From the NCBI GenBank assembly GCA_017443295.1, contig JAFSNT010000198.1, positions 1 to 42,296 of the forward strand: a stretch of DNA of 42,296 nucleotides, read 5' to 3'. Made by a program: the position numbers and the translations under genes. The DNA comes from Clostridia bacterium (GTDB lineage Bacteria; Bacillota; Clostridia; Christensenellales; Aristaeellaceae). Under the pieces are notes generated by a model. It searched no databases and was not told where the DNA came from. It saw only the letters and a list, made by a program, of their open reading frames with translations. Of this stretch, positions 33,145-41,472 are shown one piece after another. The number at the start of each line of letters is the position of its first letter. Position 1 is the first letter of the stretch.

Positions 33145-33852
33145 TCAAACATAAAAAGGCTTTTCATCGTCAAGCCGCAGCAGCATAGGCGGCTTTCCGG
33201 AAGCGGCTCCGGTATCTATATTGATCCAGGTCGGTGTTTTCAGCATTTTGCCCGCGTATTCTGCGCCATAGTATACTGTCGGCGTATGTCCGAAAACGGT
33301 GATCGTTTTTTGAAAGTATCGTTCATCAATGTCCGGGCGTGTCCATAACAGCTCGTCGGGCATGTATTCCGATAAGCGTTTTTCCCGTGAAAAGTTGCCA
33401 AGGCCCGCGTGAACCAGCAAATACTTTCTGCCCGGCACGTCCACCACCTCGTAAAGCGGCGCGTCCTGCAAATATTCTATGATTTCCCAGGCGGTATCCT
33501 CGTCTTCACGAAAAAGCGCTTTGAGCGCTTTGAGCGTAGGTTCAGCGCCGTTCATCGCCCAATTAGAAAATAATTCCATCTTCTCCTGATCGAACCGGGC
33601 CAGGCTTTCGTCGGTAATGGCGTCAAACAGGAACCGGCAGGAAAGCAGCATGGCCTCGTGATTCCCCAGGATCATGCGGACATTGACCCGTTGCAGCATC
33701 CAGCGCAGCATGGCGATCCCGCCGTCGCCGTTACGGTCGATCACATCACCCAAAATGATTAAATCGTCCGCATCAGAAAACCTTGCCTTTTCAAGCAATC
33801 GAAGAAAATCGGGCAGCGGATAGCCGTGCAGGTCTGATGTAACATAGATCAT
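33145..33852 (-). CDS. metallophosphoesterase (PrpE/ApaH-like)
   Basis: 235 residues. The calcineurin-like motifs are complete: MIYVTSDLHGYPLP (D-x-H), LIILGDVIDRNGDG (GDxxDR), MILGNHEAMLLS (GNHE), then the two C-terminal histidines in LLVHAGL and VFGHTPTVYYG. Two metal ions and a phosphoester substrate are expected; relatives are bacterial serine/threonine phosphatases (PrpE) or diadenosine tetraphosphatases (ApaH). Which one this is cannot be told. Start ATG 33852 follows GAAAGGAAAGAC. It is separate from the XRE gene, which is transcribed in the other direction. Confidence 0.92.
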   Translation of the reverse strand: MIYVTSDLHGYPLPDFLRLLEKARFSDADDLIILGDVIDRNGDGGIAMLRWMLQRVNVRMILGNHEAMLLSCRFLFDAITDESLARFDQEKMELFSNWAMNGAEPTLKALKALFREDEDTAWEIIEYLQDAPLYEVVDVPGRKYLLVHAGLGNFSREKRLSEYMPDELLWTRPDIDERYFQKTITVFGHTPTVYYGAEYAGKMLKTPTWINIDTGAASGKPPMLLRLDDEKPFYV

Positions 33853-34133
33853 GACGTCTTTCCTTTCTCTTGAAAAAATCGCGGGCAGGATTGTAGATTG
33901 ACCTTAAGCCGCGTGACCAGGGGTTCATATGATCCCGGCGGGGAGGCAATCGCCCGCAAAGATAAAATACACCTGAGCAGCGGGATTCTCCTGCCGAACG
34001 GCGCATAAAGTATCCCCTGTATGGCCTTTTATCGGCTTTCGCTCCGGTTTATTTGCTGTCAGGCGCTCGCTTAACGCTTGATTTTCATATTTTTCCGCAT
34101 GAGCAGAAATATTGGAGTTTGATTGTTTTTTTC
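33853..34133. other. intergenic stretch without a recognised gene
   Basis: About 280 bases between divergent genes, plus the promoter at 34134. Short minus-strand frames here have no ribosome binding site and carry no recognisable family. The stretch is lower in G+C at 34080-34165. Confidence 0.5.
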
Positions 34134-34161
34134 TTGCATTTCTGAAAAAGTGTGGTACAAT
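34134..34161 (+). promoter_or_regulatory. promoter of the XRE regulator
   Basis: TTGCAT (34134-34139), 16 bases, TACAAT (34156-34161), about 33 bases before the start at 34195. Confidence 0.6.
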
Positions 34162-34194
34162 AAGCCAAGCAATTGAATAGAGGAGGCGATTTGT

Positions 34195-34503
34195 ATGCAT
34201 GAACAACCGTTTCCTGTCATCGACCTGGAGGCCACCGGCAAAAACATCCTGCGCTTACGGCGGGAAAAGGGCCTGACCGTCCGGGACATTCAAGGCTTTT
34301 TTCACTTCGATGAACCCCGGGCCATCTACAAATGGCAATCCGGCCAGAACCTGCCCTCCGTGGATAACCTCTTCGCCCTCAGCCGCCTGCTGGATGTGAG
34401 CATGGATGAAATTCTGGTGAGCAAACCCACCAGCATCACCTTCGGGTCGCGGGAAGAATCCCGCGGCTTGATTTTTTTATCAAATGTGCGAATGGCAGCT
34501 TAA
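34195..34503 (+). CDS. XRE family helix-turn-helix regulator
   Basis: 102 residues. Start ATG 34195 after AGAGGAGG. The HTH_3 domain is at about residues 16-70: GKNILRLRREKGLTVRDIQG, then AIYKWQSGQNLPSVDNLFAL and SRLLDVSMDEILV. The C-terminus is a short tail (GLIFLSNVRMAA). Such regulators bind DNA as dimers and are often autoregulated; no inverted-repeat operator stands out. It is a single gene that ends before a weak terminator at 34509. Confidence 0.9.
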   Translation: MHEQPFPVIDLEATGKNILRLRREKGLTVRDIQGFFHFDEPRAIYKWQSGQNLPSVDNLFALSRLLDVSMDEILVSKPTSITFGSREESRGLIFLSNVRMAA

Positions 34504-34508
34504 ATGCT

Positions 34509-34550
34509 TCTCCCGCTTGAAAAAGATCCTGCTTTAGGGAGTTTTTTTAT
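34509..34550 (+). terminator. weak terminator after the XRE gene
   Basis: CTCCC pairs with GGGAG around a long loop, followed by TTTTTTTAT. Only 5 bp of stem, so support is modest. Confidence 0.45.
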
Positions 34551-34557
34551 TTCTGCC

Positions 34558-34588
34558 TTGACTTAAACCATACTCTAAGGTTTATGAT
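34558..34588 (+). promoter_or_regulatory. MerR-type promoter with 19-bp spacer, upstream of the EAL gene
   Basis: TTGACT (34558-34563), 19 bases, TATGAT (34583-34588). The spacer carries AAACC...GGTTT around ACTCTAAGG, similar to the AdhR/NmlR-type half-site. A 19-bp spacer is too long for sigma-A alone and is the mark of promoters that MerR proteins twist into use. A near-twin lies upstream of the MATE gene. Confidence 0.6.
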
Positions 34589-34599
34589 CCAATTATTGG

Positions 34600-34752
34600 A
34601 TGTATTCGTTCCAGGATTTGACTGAACCGGAAGAAGGCAGGCCGATGGCTTATGCAAACGAACCCAAGGCGCGCCCATCGCCGCCCGCCCTGTACGAGGA
34701 CGGGAAAGCCTGCGCGGACCGTCCGGAAACCGGGTTTAACTTGTACGATTGA
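34600..34752 (+). CDS. possible 50-residue protein downstream of the MerR-type promoter
   Basis: A frame from ATG 34600 to TGA 34750-34752. It starts MYSFQDLTEPEEGRPMAY and ends KACADRPETGFNLYD. No good ribosome binding site, no recognised family, and proline-rich with few hydrophobic residues. It could be a leader peptide, a decayed fragment or chance. Confidence 0.25.
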   Translation: MYSFQDLTEPEEGRPMAYANEPKARPSPPALYEDGKACADRPETGFNLYD

Positions 34753-34834
34753 CGGCGCTTGGGGCTGATCCATACGGGCGGCCATCCGGTAAAACAAACG
34801 GGGAAAGCAATCGGTTCAAAGGGGATTGAGTGCG

Positions 34835-36733
34835 GTGTGGAATACTGATTTTGTGTTTCCAAGCCTGCTGGTGCTGGCAGTTCTTCTGGTGTTCTATTTT
34901 TTCCGTCCCCGGCTTCCAAACCGGCTGAACAAAGCGTTCCTGATGCTCGTCGTCACGGATATCGTAACGATCCTCACGGATATTCTGGCAACCAAGGCGG
35001 ACGATCATTACCAATCGCTGTCCATCCCGCTGGTATCATTTTTGAATCTGCTGTATTTTGCCGCGTTTATTGCCAGATCCCTGGCGTTTTTCCAGCTGAC
35101 GACCGTGCTGCTTAAGCTGGATCATTCCGGATATTCGAGCCGAAAGTATCTGATGTATCTGGTTTTTCTGGTCAGCGAAGCGATCGTGCTTTCCAGCCCG
35201 ATGACCGGCGCGGTCTATTCCATTGACAGCGCGGGTTATCACCGCGGGCCGCTGTACGGGGTGCTGATGGTGAACTCCTTTTTCTACCTGTTGACGGGAA
35301 TCATTCTGCTGATCCGCTTTCGCAGGCGCATCCGCAGAAGCACGTTCGTCAGCGCCCTGGCCTATCACCTGATTCTGATCGCCGGCAATGCGGCCCGGAT
35401 CATGTTCCCGCAGTATCTGATCATGAACGTGTTCTGCCTGCTGGCGATCCTGGTGATCTTCCTTTCTTTTCAGAATCCCGATCTCTATATCACGGACCGC
35501 GGCCCGGCCTTCAATACCCGGGCGTTTACGGAATGGCTGAACGACCCGCTGCACCGGAAGGACAAACGCGTCCTGGGTTTCGCAATCCGGAACTACAACG
35601 ACGAACGCAGCATGTACGGCGGCACGCAGATGGATCAGGGTCTGAATCTGATCATCATGTATCTGGTAAAAAAGTTCCCGCAGTGCCTGCTGTTTTATCT
35701 CCGGGGCGGCAATTTCGCGCTGGCCGGCGCGGACGGGGCCGACTGGGAAGAGATTCGCCGCCTTATCTCCGAGCGCTTCCGCTCTCCCTGGCAGGCGGAG
35801 GGGGCCGACCTGTACCTGGACGCAACCTATGTTGAGATCGGCTTGTCCGGCCGGACGGAATCTTCGGACAGGATCGTAAACACGCTGATCTACGCGCTGG
35901 ATAAGGCGGGCGGAAGCAATGATATCGAACAGACTCTGATGACGGAAGAAACACTGGAGGAGATCAACCGGCAGATCGAGGTGAAGCGCTGGCTGGACAA
36001 AGCGCTTGAAGACGACGCGGTGGAAGTATTTCTGCAGCCGATCGTGGAAAGCCGGACCATGCGGGCCGTGGCCGCCGAAGCGCTGGCACGCATCCGGGAC
36101 GATAACGGAAAGCTGATCGCGCCCGGGCTGTTTATTCCGGTCGCGGAAAAGAACGGAAGGATCAACCTGCTGGGCGAACAGGTGCTGCGCAAGGTCTGCG
36201 CCTTTCTCAGCGAACACAGCCTGAAGAATGCCGGGGTCAGCTGGATCAACGTGAACCTCTCCCCGATCCAGTGCATGCACAGCAACCTGCCCAGTCTTTT
36301 TTCCTCCATCCTGAAGGAACGCGCCGTTCCTGCCGAACAGATACACCTGGAGATCACGGAAGAATCCATGATCAATTACGCCAAGCAGGATCAGCAGATC
36401 GAAGACCTGCTGGACTGCGGGTTCCAGATTTCCCTGGATGATTACGGCTCCGGCTTCTCCAATCTCCATCAGGTGAAGAAATACGCTTTCTCCAACATCA
36501 AGCTGGACATGAGCATTGTCTGGGACTATATTCGGGACCGGGACGCCCTGCTGCCCGCGCTGGTTCAGGCGTTCAGGCAAATGGGCTTCAGTATTACCGC
36601 GGAAGGCATTGAAACGCGGGAAATGGCCGACGCCATGGCCGGAATCGGCTGCGATTATCTGCAGGGGTATTATTTCTCCAAGCCGCTGCCCATGGACGCG
36701 TTTGCGGAAAAATACATGCGCGGTTTATCCTGA
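34835..36733 (+). CDS. membrane EAL-domain c-di-GMP phosphodiesterase with degenerate GGDEF
   Basis: 632 residues from GTG 34835 (AAAGGGG lies 10 bases upstream); TTG 34826 is a poorer choice. The N-terminus has about seven membrane helices, from VFPSLLVLAVLLVFYFF to NVFCLLAILVIFLSF. A middle domain (about 210-340) looks like a degenerate GGDEF: its active loop is RGGNFALAG, without the acidic pair. The EAL domain keeps the catalytic set: EAL in VAAEALARI, NVNLSP, ITEES, DDYGSGFSN, KLDMSIV, AEGIET and QGYYFSKPLP. It should hydrolyse c-di-GMP to pGpG. It faces a divergent-end MATE gene and lies near the HD-GYP sensor; the MerR-type promoter at 34558 is a likely control. Confidence 0.93.
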   Translation: MWNTDFVFPSLLVLAVLLVFYFFRPRLPNRLNKAFLMLVVTDIVTILTDILATKADDHYQSLSIPLVSFLNLLYFAAFIARSLAFFQLTTVLLKLDHSGYSSRKYLMYLVFLVSEAIVLSSPMTGAVYSIDSAGYHRGPLYGVLMVNSFFYLLTGIILLIRFRRRIRRSTFVSALAYHLILIAGNAARIMFPQYLIMNVFCLLAILVIFLSFQNPDLYITDRGPAFNTRAFTEWLNDPLHRKDKRVLGFAIRNYNDERSMYGGTQMDQGLNLIIMYLVKKFPQCLLFYLRGGNFALAGADGADWEEIRRLISERFRSPWQAEGADLYLDATYVEIGLSGRTESSDRIVNTLIYALDKAGGSNDIEQTLMTEETLEEINRQIEVKRWLDKALEDDAVEVFLQPIVESRTMRAVAAEALARIRDDNGKLIAPGLFIPVAEKNGRINLLGEQVLRKVCAFLSEHSLKNAGVSWINVNLSPIQCMHSNLPSLFSSILKERAVPAEQIHLEITEESMINYAKQDQQIEDLLDCGFQISLDDYGSGFSNLHQVKKYAFSNIKLDMSIVWDYIRDRDALLPALVQAFRQMGFSITAEGIETREMADAMAGIGCDYLQGYYFSKPLPMDAFAEKYMRGLS

Positions 36734-36771
36734 TCGGAGCGTCAGTTTGGAAAGCCTCCGCCGGGAAACGC

Positions 36772-38121
36772 TTACGCTTCGCGCGCTTTCAGTTTTTTCC
36801 GCCAGGATATGTAGCGCAGGATGCAGGAAACGCCCGCCAGCATCCAAGTCAGCCCCGCCGTAATCCAGATGGACCACACGCCGATGGCCGTGAACCGGAG
36901 CAGCAGCAGCGGCAGACCCATGCGGCCCACGATTTCCACCGCCCCATTGATAAAGGAAAAGAACGCGTCGCCCACGCCGTTGAGTACGCCCCGGGTGACG
37001 TAGATCACGCCCAAGAACACGTAAAACAGGCTGGTGATTTTCAGCGCCCGGCCGCCCAAAGCGATCACGTCTTCTTCCTGAACGAACAGGCCCACCAGCC
37101 CGTTTCCGAACAGCTGCATGATCAGCAGCATCCCGGCGGACAAAACGATCATGGCGAGCATACTGTCCTTAAAGCCCGCGCGAATGCGATCCGTCTTCCC
37201 GGCCCCCTTGTTCTGGCCGGAATAGGTGGACAGGGCCATGCTCATGGAGCCGAAGGGCTGCTGCACCAGCTGCTCTAAGCGGTTGGTGGCGGTATAAGCG
37301 GCCACGGCAGCCGCGCCGAAGGAATTGACCACCGTTTGCAGGGCGGTGGTGGAAATGGCGATGAGGCTCCACTGCAGCGCCAGGGGCAGGCCCAAACGCA
37401 GCGCGCCCTTGACGATTTCCGGTTCATAGGCGAGATACTTCCTGGTAAAACGGAAATACGGATTGCGGCGGAACGCGTACCAAAGGGAACCAAGCCCCGC
37501 CAAAAGCTGGGAGAGCATGGTAGCCAGCGCCGCGCCGAAGACCCCTAAGCCGAACGCGCCCACGAACAAAAGATCCAGCCCCACGTTGAGCAGGCAGGAC
37601 AGCACCAGGAAATACAGCGGCGTGCGGGAATCGCCCAGCGCCCGCTGCATGGAGGAAGCATAATTGTAAATGGCGATCAGGGGCACGGAAAGGGATGTCA
37701 TGCGCATGTACACGATGGCGTCGGGCAATATTTCCTCCGGCGTGCCCATCCAGGAAAGCACCGCAGGCACCATGAAAAAAGCAATCGCGCCGGTCAGCAC
37801 GGAGGAAGAAAGCGTGATATAGGCGGAATTGGCGATGGCCAGACGCACCCTGTCTTCCTGCCGCGCGCCGAAATACTGGGCGGTCACGATGCCGCAGCCG
37901 CCGCTGATGCCGCTGAACAGGGAAAAGAACAGAAAAGAAATGGAGCCGGTGGCCCCCACCGCGGCCAGGGCGTTGGCTCCCAGCATCTGGCCCACGATCA
38001 TGGAGTCCGCCAGATTGTAGGCCTGCTGAAAAATGTTGCCGATGAGCAGCGGCAGCGCGAAGACCGAAAGCAGGCGCAGCGGCCTGCCTTCCGTCATATC
38101 CATGGTAGCGTGTCTCAGCAT
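36772..38121 (-). CDS. MATE family multidrug efflux transporter
   Basis: 449 residues. Start ATG 38121 (MLRHATMDMTEG) after AAAAGGATGACTTC; the earlier frame lacks a site. Typical MATE opening TMDMTEGRPLRLLSVFALPL followed by LLIGNIFQQAYNLADSMIVG. Twelve membrane helices are expected, with ANALAAVGATGSISFL and a second half beginning YEPEIVKGALRLGLPLAL. The family exports drugs or metabolites by sodium or proton antiport. Its promoter has the MerR-type 19-bp spacer, as often seen for drug exporters. Ends 39 bases from the EAL gene, pointing at it. Confidence 0.93.
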   Translation of the reverse strand: MLRHATMDMTEGRPLRLLSVFALPLLIGNIFQQAYNLADSMIVGQMLGANALAAVGATGSISFLFFSLFSGISGGCGIVTAQYFGARQEDRVRLAIANSAYITLSSSVLTGAIAFFMVPAVLSWMGTPEEILPDAIVYMRMTSLSVPLIAIYNYASSMQRALGDSRTPLYFLVLSCLLNVGLDLLFVGAFGLGVFGAALATMLSQLLAGLGSLWYAFRRNPYFRFTRKYLAYEPEIVKGALRLGLPLALQWSLIAISTTALQTVVNSFGAAAVAAYTATNRLEQLVQQPFGSMSMALSTYSGQNKGAGKTDRIRAGFKDSMLAMIVLSAGMLLIMQLFGNGLVGLFVQEEDVIALGGRALKITSLFYVFLGVIYVTRGVLNGVGDAFFSFINGAVEIVGRMGLPLLLLRFTAIGVWSIWITAGLTWMLAGVSCILRYISWRKKLKAREA

Positions 38122-38256
38122 GAAGTCATCCTTTTCATCCGTCAGGGCAGGAATTTGCCTGCCGAAAGATGCAGCCGACGCCATTCCCGGCGGGTCAGGC
38201 ATACCGCGGCGCTTCCCGCGGCGCGGTATGCAGGCTTGGAACTTTCGTTCCTGGGT

Positions 38257-38287
38257 ATCATAAATCTTAAAGTTTACTCTAAGTCAA
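38257..38287 (-). promoter_or_regulatory. MerR-type promoter with 19-bp spacer for the MATE gene
   Basis: On the minus strand TTGACT (38287-38282), 19 bases, TATGAT (38262-38257). The spacer holds the near dyad CTTAGAGT-AA-ACTTTAAG (7 of 8 paired), like MerR-family operators of the AdhR/NmlR kind. No MerR gene is in the window. Confidence 0.65.
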
Positions 38288-38400
38288 GTGTTTGTAAAAA
38301 TATTGTGGCCGCGCGGCGCGCCGCAGGCAAGGATCAGGTCTCTGCTTTCGCGCCGTGAAAACGCCTGAGCAGGCTGGAACAGCGAGGAAAAGAAGCAAAA

Positions 38401-39114
38401 ATGATTGGAACACTTGTCAACACAGGAGCCATCGTAATCGGCGGCATATGCGGCCATCTGTTTGGACGGCTGCTGAAACAGCGCCACCAGGAAACCCTGA
38501 CCATGGCCTGCGGCGTGGGCACGCTGTTCATCGGTATGGCCGGGGCCCTGCAATATATGCTGCACCACGATTTGTTTCCCGGCGGCGGGGCCATGCTGGT
38601 GGTGGCGTGCCTGGCCCTGGGCGGCCTGTTCGGTGAAATGATCGACATCGAGCGCGGCTTTGAACGCTTTGGCGAATGGCTGAAAATCAAAACCGGCAAC
38701 GCCAGGGATCAGGGGTTCGTGAACGGTTTTCTGACCACGTCCCTCACGGTCTGCATCGGCGCCATGGCCATTGTCGGCGCGATTCAGGACGGCATCGCGG
38801 GCGATTGGTCCACGCTGGGAGCGAAAGCGATCCTGGACCTGATCATCGTCATGGTCATGACCTGCTCTTTAGGCAAGGGCTGCGTTTTTTCGGCGCTGCC
38901 CGTTTTCCTGTGGGAAGGCGGGCTGACGCTGCTGGCCTCCTTCCTCAAGCCCGTCATGACCGACGCCGCCATGGGCTATCTTTCGCTGGTCGGCAATGTG
39001 CTGATCTTCTGCGTGGGGATCAACCTGGTCTGGGGCAAGAAAATCCGAGTGGCGAATCTGCTGCCCGCGGTGCTGCTCGCGGCGCTTGCTTCCTTCCTGC
39101 CGATCACATTTTGA
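38401..39114 (+). CDS. DUF554 membrane protein
   Basis: 237 residues. Start MIGTLVNTGAIVIGGICGHL is the hallmark of DUF554 (YdfK-type) proteins, followed by GLLLKQRHQE-like segment, ACLALGGLFGEMIDIERGFE and ARDQGFVNGFLTTSLTVCIG. About six or seven membrane helices ending LPAVLLAALASFLPITF. Function unknown; it may be a transporter. RBS AGGAAAAG. It diverges from the MATE gene, so the 280-base gap between them carries both promoters. Confidence 0.9.
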   Translation: MIGTLVNTGAIVIGGICGHLFGRLLKQRHQETLTMACGVGTLFIGMAGALQYMLHHDLFPGGGAMLVVACLALGGLFGEMIDIERGFERFGEWLKIKTGNARDQGFVNGFLTTSLTVCIGAMAIVGAIQDGIAGDWSTLGAKAILDLIIVMVMTCSLGKGCVFSALPVFLWEGGLTLLASFLKPVMTDAAMGYLSLVGNVLIFCVGINLVWGKKIRVANLLPAVLLAALASFLPITF

Positions 39115-39191
39115 GCAGGCGGAGAAAGGGGAAAAGCTTTCTATGCGGGAAAGCGTTTTCGGCAGGGGAAAAAGCGCCAAAACAAAGCGGA

Positions 39192-39220
39192 GGCCGGGGC
39201 ATATATCCCCGGCCCGTTTT
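39192..39220. terminator. terminator between DUF554 and GH8 genes
   Basis: GGCCGGGG (39192-39199) pairs with CCCCGGCC (39207-39214), followed by CGTTTTG. Convergent genes end on either side. Confidence 0.7.
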
Positions 39221-39231
39221 GTTTCCGTCCG

Positions 39232-40341
39232 TCAGTAAATCCGATACATCCCCGCCAGCATCAGCAGGCTGAAAAAGTACAGGCAGTTGTCGTAATACCG
39301 GCGTTTGCCCGTGCGCAGGGGCGTCTGCCAGAAGGCGCGGAGGTATTCGTCCGCAGAAGCGCTTTCGCTTGCGATAGAAGCGGCCCCCAGCACGGCGGTG
39401 ATGGCAACGGGATGCATAGCCGGTTCATCCGTGGGCGTTCCGTCGATCTGATAGGCGCGGTAATCGCTTTCAGGAATGCCATGAAAAACATCCTGGAGAT
39501 TTGTGGCGATCCGCGCCATGCCCTCATTCCGCCCGAACCACAGGGTGTCCAGGGCGATATTCATCACCACGCGGTAAGCGTCGGAATAATAGGTGAAGGG
39601 CTTCCCAAATAACAGCCTGGGCGTTCCGTCATATTCCGCGTATTCGGGACTCATGCCGGTGACGGGGTGAGCGCTTTTCACGATATATTCCCGGCTGGCT
39701 TTGGCCGCCTCCAGCCAGAACGCCCGGTCTTCCGGGTTCGCCCGTTCCGCGAACAGCGTATAGAAATGGGGCAGATGATAGCTGGGATCGGAAAAATCCG
39801 CCTCCGGCACAAAGCGGATCATGTGATTGTCCGCATCCCACATGGCCCGCCCGCCGGGAACGATTTCCGGCTGGTGGACGCAGTGCCGCAGGATTGCTCT
39901 GGCCTGAGCGGCATACGCGAAAATGCCCTCGCCTTCGCCCCAGCGGGCGGAGGCCATGAACAGCGCCATGGCAAAGTATTCCTCCCCGTCCGGGGCGGGG
40001 CCTTCGGCGTTGTGCTTTCCGTCCAGCCGCACGGACCAGGCGAAATAGCCTTTGTATATCCCGTCCGCGTGATACATGTACCGCATGGCAAACCGCCACA
40101 GCTTATCGAATAAATCCTTTCTGTTCATCTGCACGCACATCATCATGCCGTAGCTCATGCCCTCGGTTCGGGCGTCGATGTTGCCGGTATCCACCATGCA
40201 GCCGCTGTCCAAATCCACATCCTGATAGATTTTCTCCCCGGGGTCAAAAAAGAGCGTATCAAAGCAGCGCTCCACCCGTTCCCGCGCCTCCGCGTCGCTG
40301 ACCCCGATGCGGGAAAACTGATTGGGATATGTCCGTTCCAT
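39232..40341 (-). CDS. GH8 reducing-end xylose-releasing exo-oligoxylanase
   Basis: 369 residues, without signal peptide, so intracellular. GH8 barrel with the acid Glu in DARTEGMSYGMMMCVQ, the GEEYFAMALFMAS segment, and the SDAYRVVMNIALDTLWF region with the general-base Asp. These match reducing-end xylose-releasing exo-oligoxylanases (Rex), which trim one xylose from the reducing end of xylo-oligosaccharides. The start ATG 40341 follows GAGGAGGTCAGGACA. No other xylan gene is close, so it probably works with a transporter encoded elsewhere. Confidence 0.93.
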   Translation of the reverse strand: MERTYPNQFSRIGVSDAEARERVERCFDTLFFDPGEKIYQDVDLDSGCMVDTGNIDARTEGMSYGMMMCVQMNRKDLFDKLWRFAMRYMYHADGIYKGYFAWSVRLDGKHNAEGPAPDGEEYFAMALFMASARWGEGEGIFAYAAQARAILRHCVHQPEIVPGGRAMWDADNHMIRFVPEADFSDPSYHLPHFYTLFAERANPEDRAFWLEAAKASREYIVKSAHPVTGMSPEYAEYDGTPRLLFGKPFTYYSDAYRVVMNIALDTLWFGRNEGMARIATNLQDVFHGIPESDYRAYQIDGTPTDEPAMHPVAITAVLGAASIASESASADEYLRAFWQTPLRTGKRRYYDNCLYFFSLLMLAGMYRIY

Positions 40342-40543
40342 TGTCCTGACCTCCTCATGTATGATTCATTGAATTCCTTCCTCTCCTACTCCAGTCTGTG
40401 CAAATACTGCCGAAGCACGTTCAGCCCTGCTGTCGGTACGCAAATGCGCTTTCTGGACTGGTGAATTTCTTCCCATAGTCAGCGCCTACACCGGTTCAAG
40501 AAGCCGCGCATCGGGCTTGAATGAGGTTTCTGTTCCTTCGCCC

Positions 40544-40954
40544 TCAAATCAGAATCCCGTCGCAATGGTCGATCTCATGCTGGATAATTTGTGCGGTAAA
40601 CCCCTCAAAGGACGCTGTTTTGTTTCTGAACGTCTGATCCTGATACGCAACGGTGATTTTCCGATATCGTTTTGTTTTTCGCGTCCCCGCCAGGGACAGG
40701 CAGCCCTCTTCGGTTTCGTATTCCCCCGATTTTGCGGTGATCTGCGGATTGACCATGACCATCTGCACAGGCCCGTTGCAGAATACGATGATGCGCTTCT
40801 TTTCGCCAATCATGTTGGCGGCCATGCCCACGCAGCGATCCAGGTTGGCCCGCAGGGTGTCCAGAAGATCCCCGATGACCTGACGGTCTGCTTCCGTGGC
40901 AGGCTCGGACTTTTGCACCAGAAAGAAAGGATCATGCATGATGAAACGAATCAT
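40544..40954 (-). CDS. def: short peptide-deformylase-like protein
   Basis: 136 residues, shorter than the main deformylase (about 150-180). Removes the formyl group from new proteins if active. Motif 2 EGCLSLAG and motif 3 QHEIDHCDGI are intact and would hold the metal. Motif 1 reads CVGMAANMIGE, with Met in place of the usual Gln of GxGLAAxQ, a sign of a divergent subfamily found in Bacillota. Start ATG 40954 follows GGGAGGCGC and overlaps the preceding gene by 23 bases; a second ATG at 40939 is possible. Because the usual Gln contacts the substrate, activity is uncertain. Confidence 0.88.
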   Translation of the reverse strand: MIRFIMHDPFFLVQKSEPATEADRQVIGDLLDTLRANLDRCVGMAANMIGEKKRIIVFCNGPVQMVMVNPQITAKSGEYETEEGCLSLAGTRKTKRYRKITVAYQDQTFRNKTASFEGFTAQIIQHEIDHCDGILI

Positions 40955-41393
40955 AAAGCGCCTCCCGGATCAATCGTTCAAAGCTCTCGGCAAACCGTTT
41001 GTCATCCTCTTCCGTGCGCTTGGCGGGGCCTTTCAAATGATGCTTGCCGCTGCGCCGGGCTTTCTTCGCCAAATGCCGATCCATGAGCAGCCCGTCGATG
41101 TTGTCATCTGTGAACCATTTGCCGCTCTGGTGGATGGCCCGCGCTCCCTTGCCCAGCGCCAGCGCCGCCACCCCGTAATCCTGGGTAATCACGATATCCC
41201 CGCGCTGGCAGAGGTTGATGAGGGCGAAGTCCGCCGCGTCCGCTCCCGCGCCGATGACCTTCATGGTGCTGTAATCCGAGGTCAGCACATGGTTGGTATC
41301 GCACAGCAAGGTCACGGGGATTTCGTGCCGCCGGGCGATTTCCTCCGCGATTCGCGTCACAGGACAAGCGTCAGCGTCAATATAGATCATCAT
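40932..41393 (-). CDS. YaiI/YqxD family protein (DUF188)
   Basis: 153 residues. The start MMIYIDADACPVTRIAEEIA and the middle GADAADFALINLCQRGDIVI match the UPF0178/DUF188 family, a NYN/PIN-like fold with acidic residues (DADACP) that could hold a metal ion. A possible RNA-linked nuclease role is inferred from the fold only. The C-terminal part KHHLKGPAKRTEEDDKRFAE is also conserved. Its stop overlaps the deformylase-like start, so both are coupled. Confidence 0.93.
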   Translation of the reverse strand: MMIYIDADACPVTRIAEEIARRHEIPVTLLCDTNHVLTSDYSTMKVIGAGADAADFALINLCQRGDIVITQDYGVAALALGKGARAIHQSGKWFTDDNIDGLLMDRHLAKKARRSGKHHLKGPAKRTEEDDKRFAESFERLIREALYDSFHHA

Positions 41394-41472
41394 GCGGCGT
41401 TTCCTTCTTTCGGGCTGGCCTGCCGTTTTCCAAACAAACGCATATCGGTGTAAAGATTAAGGCAGAAGCATC

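Noticed and set aside
33925-34289. Short minus-strand frames between the metallophosphoesterase and XRE genes
   Set aside because: No ribosome binding site, no family, and they overlap the XRE promoter.
35036-36580. Minus-strand frame (514 residues) over the EAL gene
   Set aside because: Antisense to a protein with complete EAL motifs; no start site and unlike real proteins in composition.
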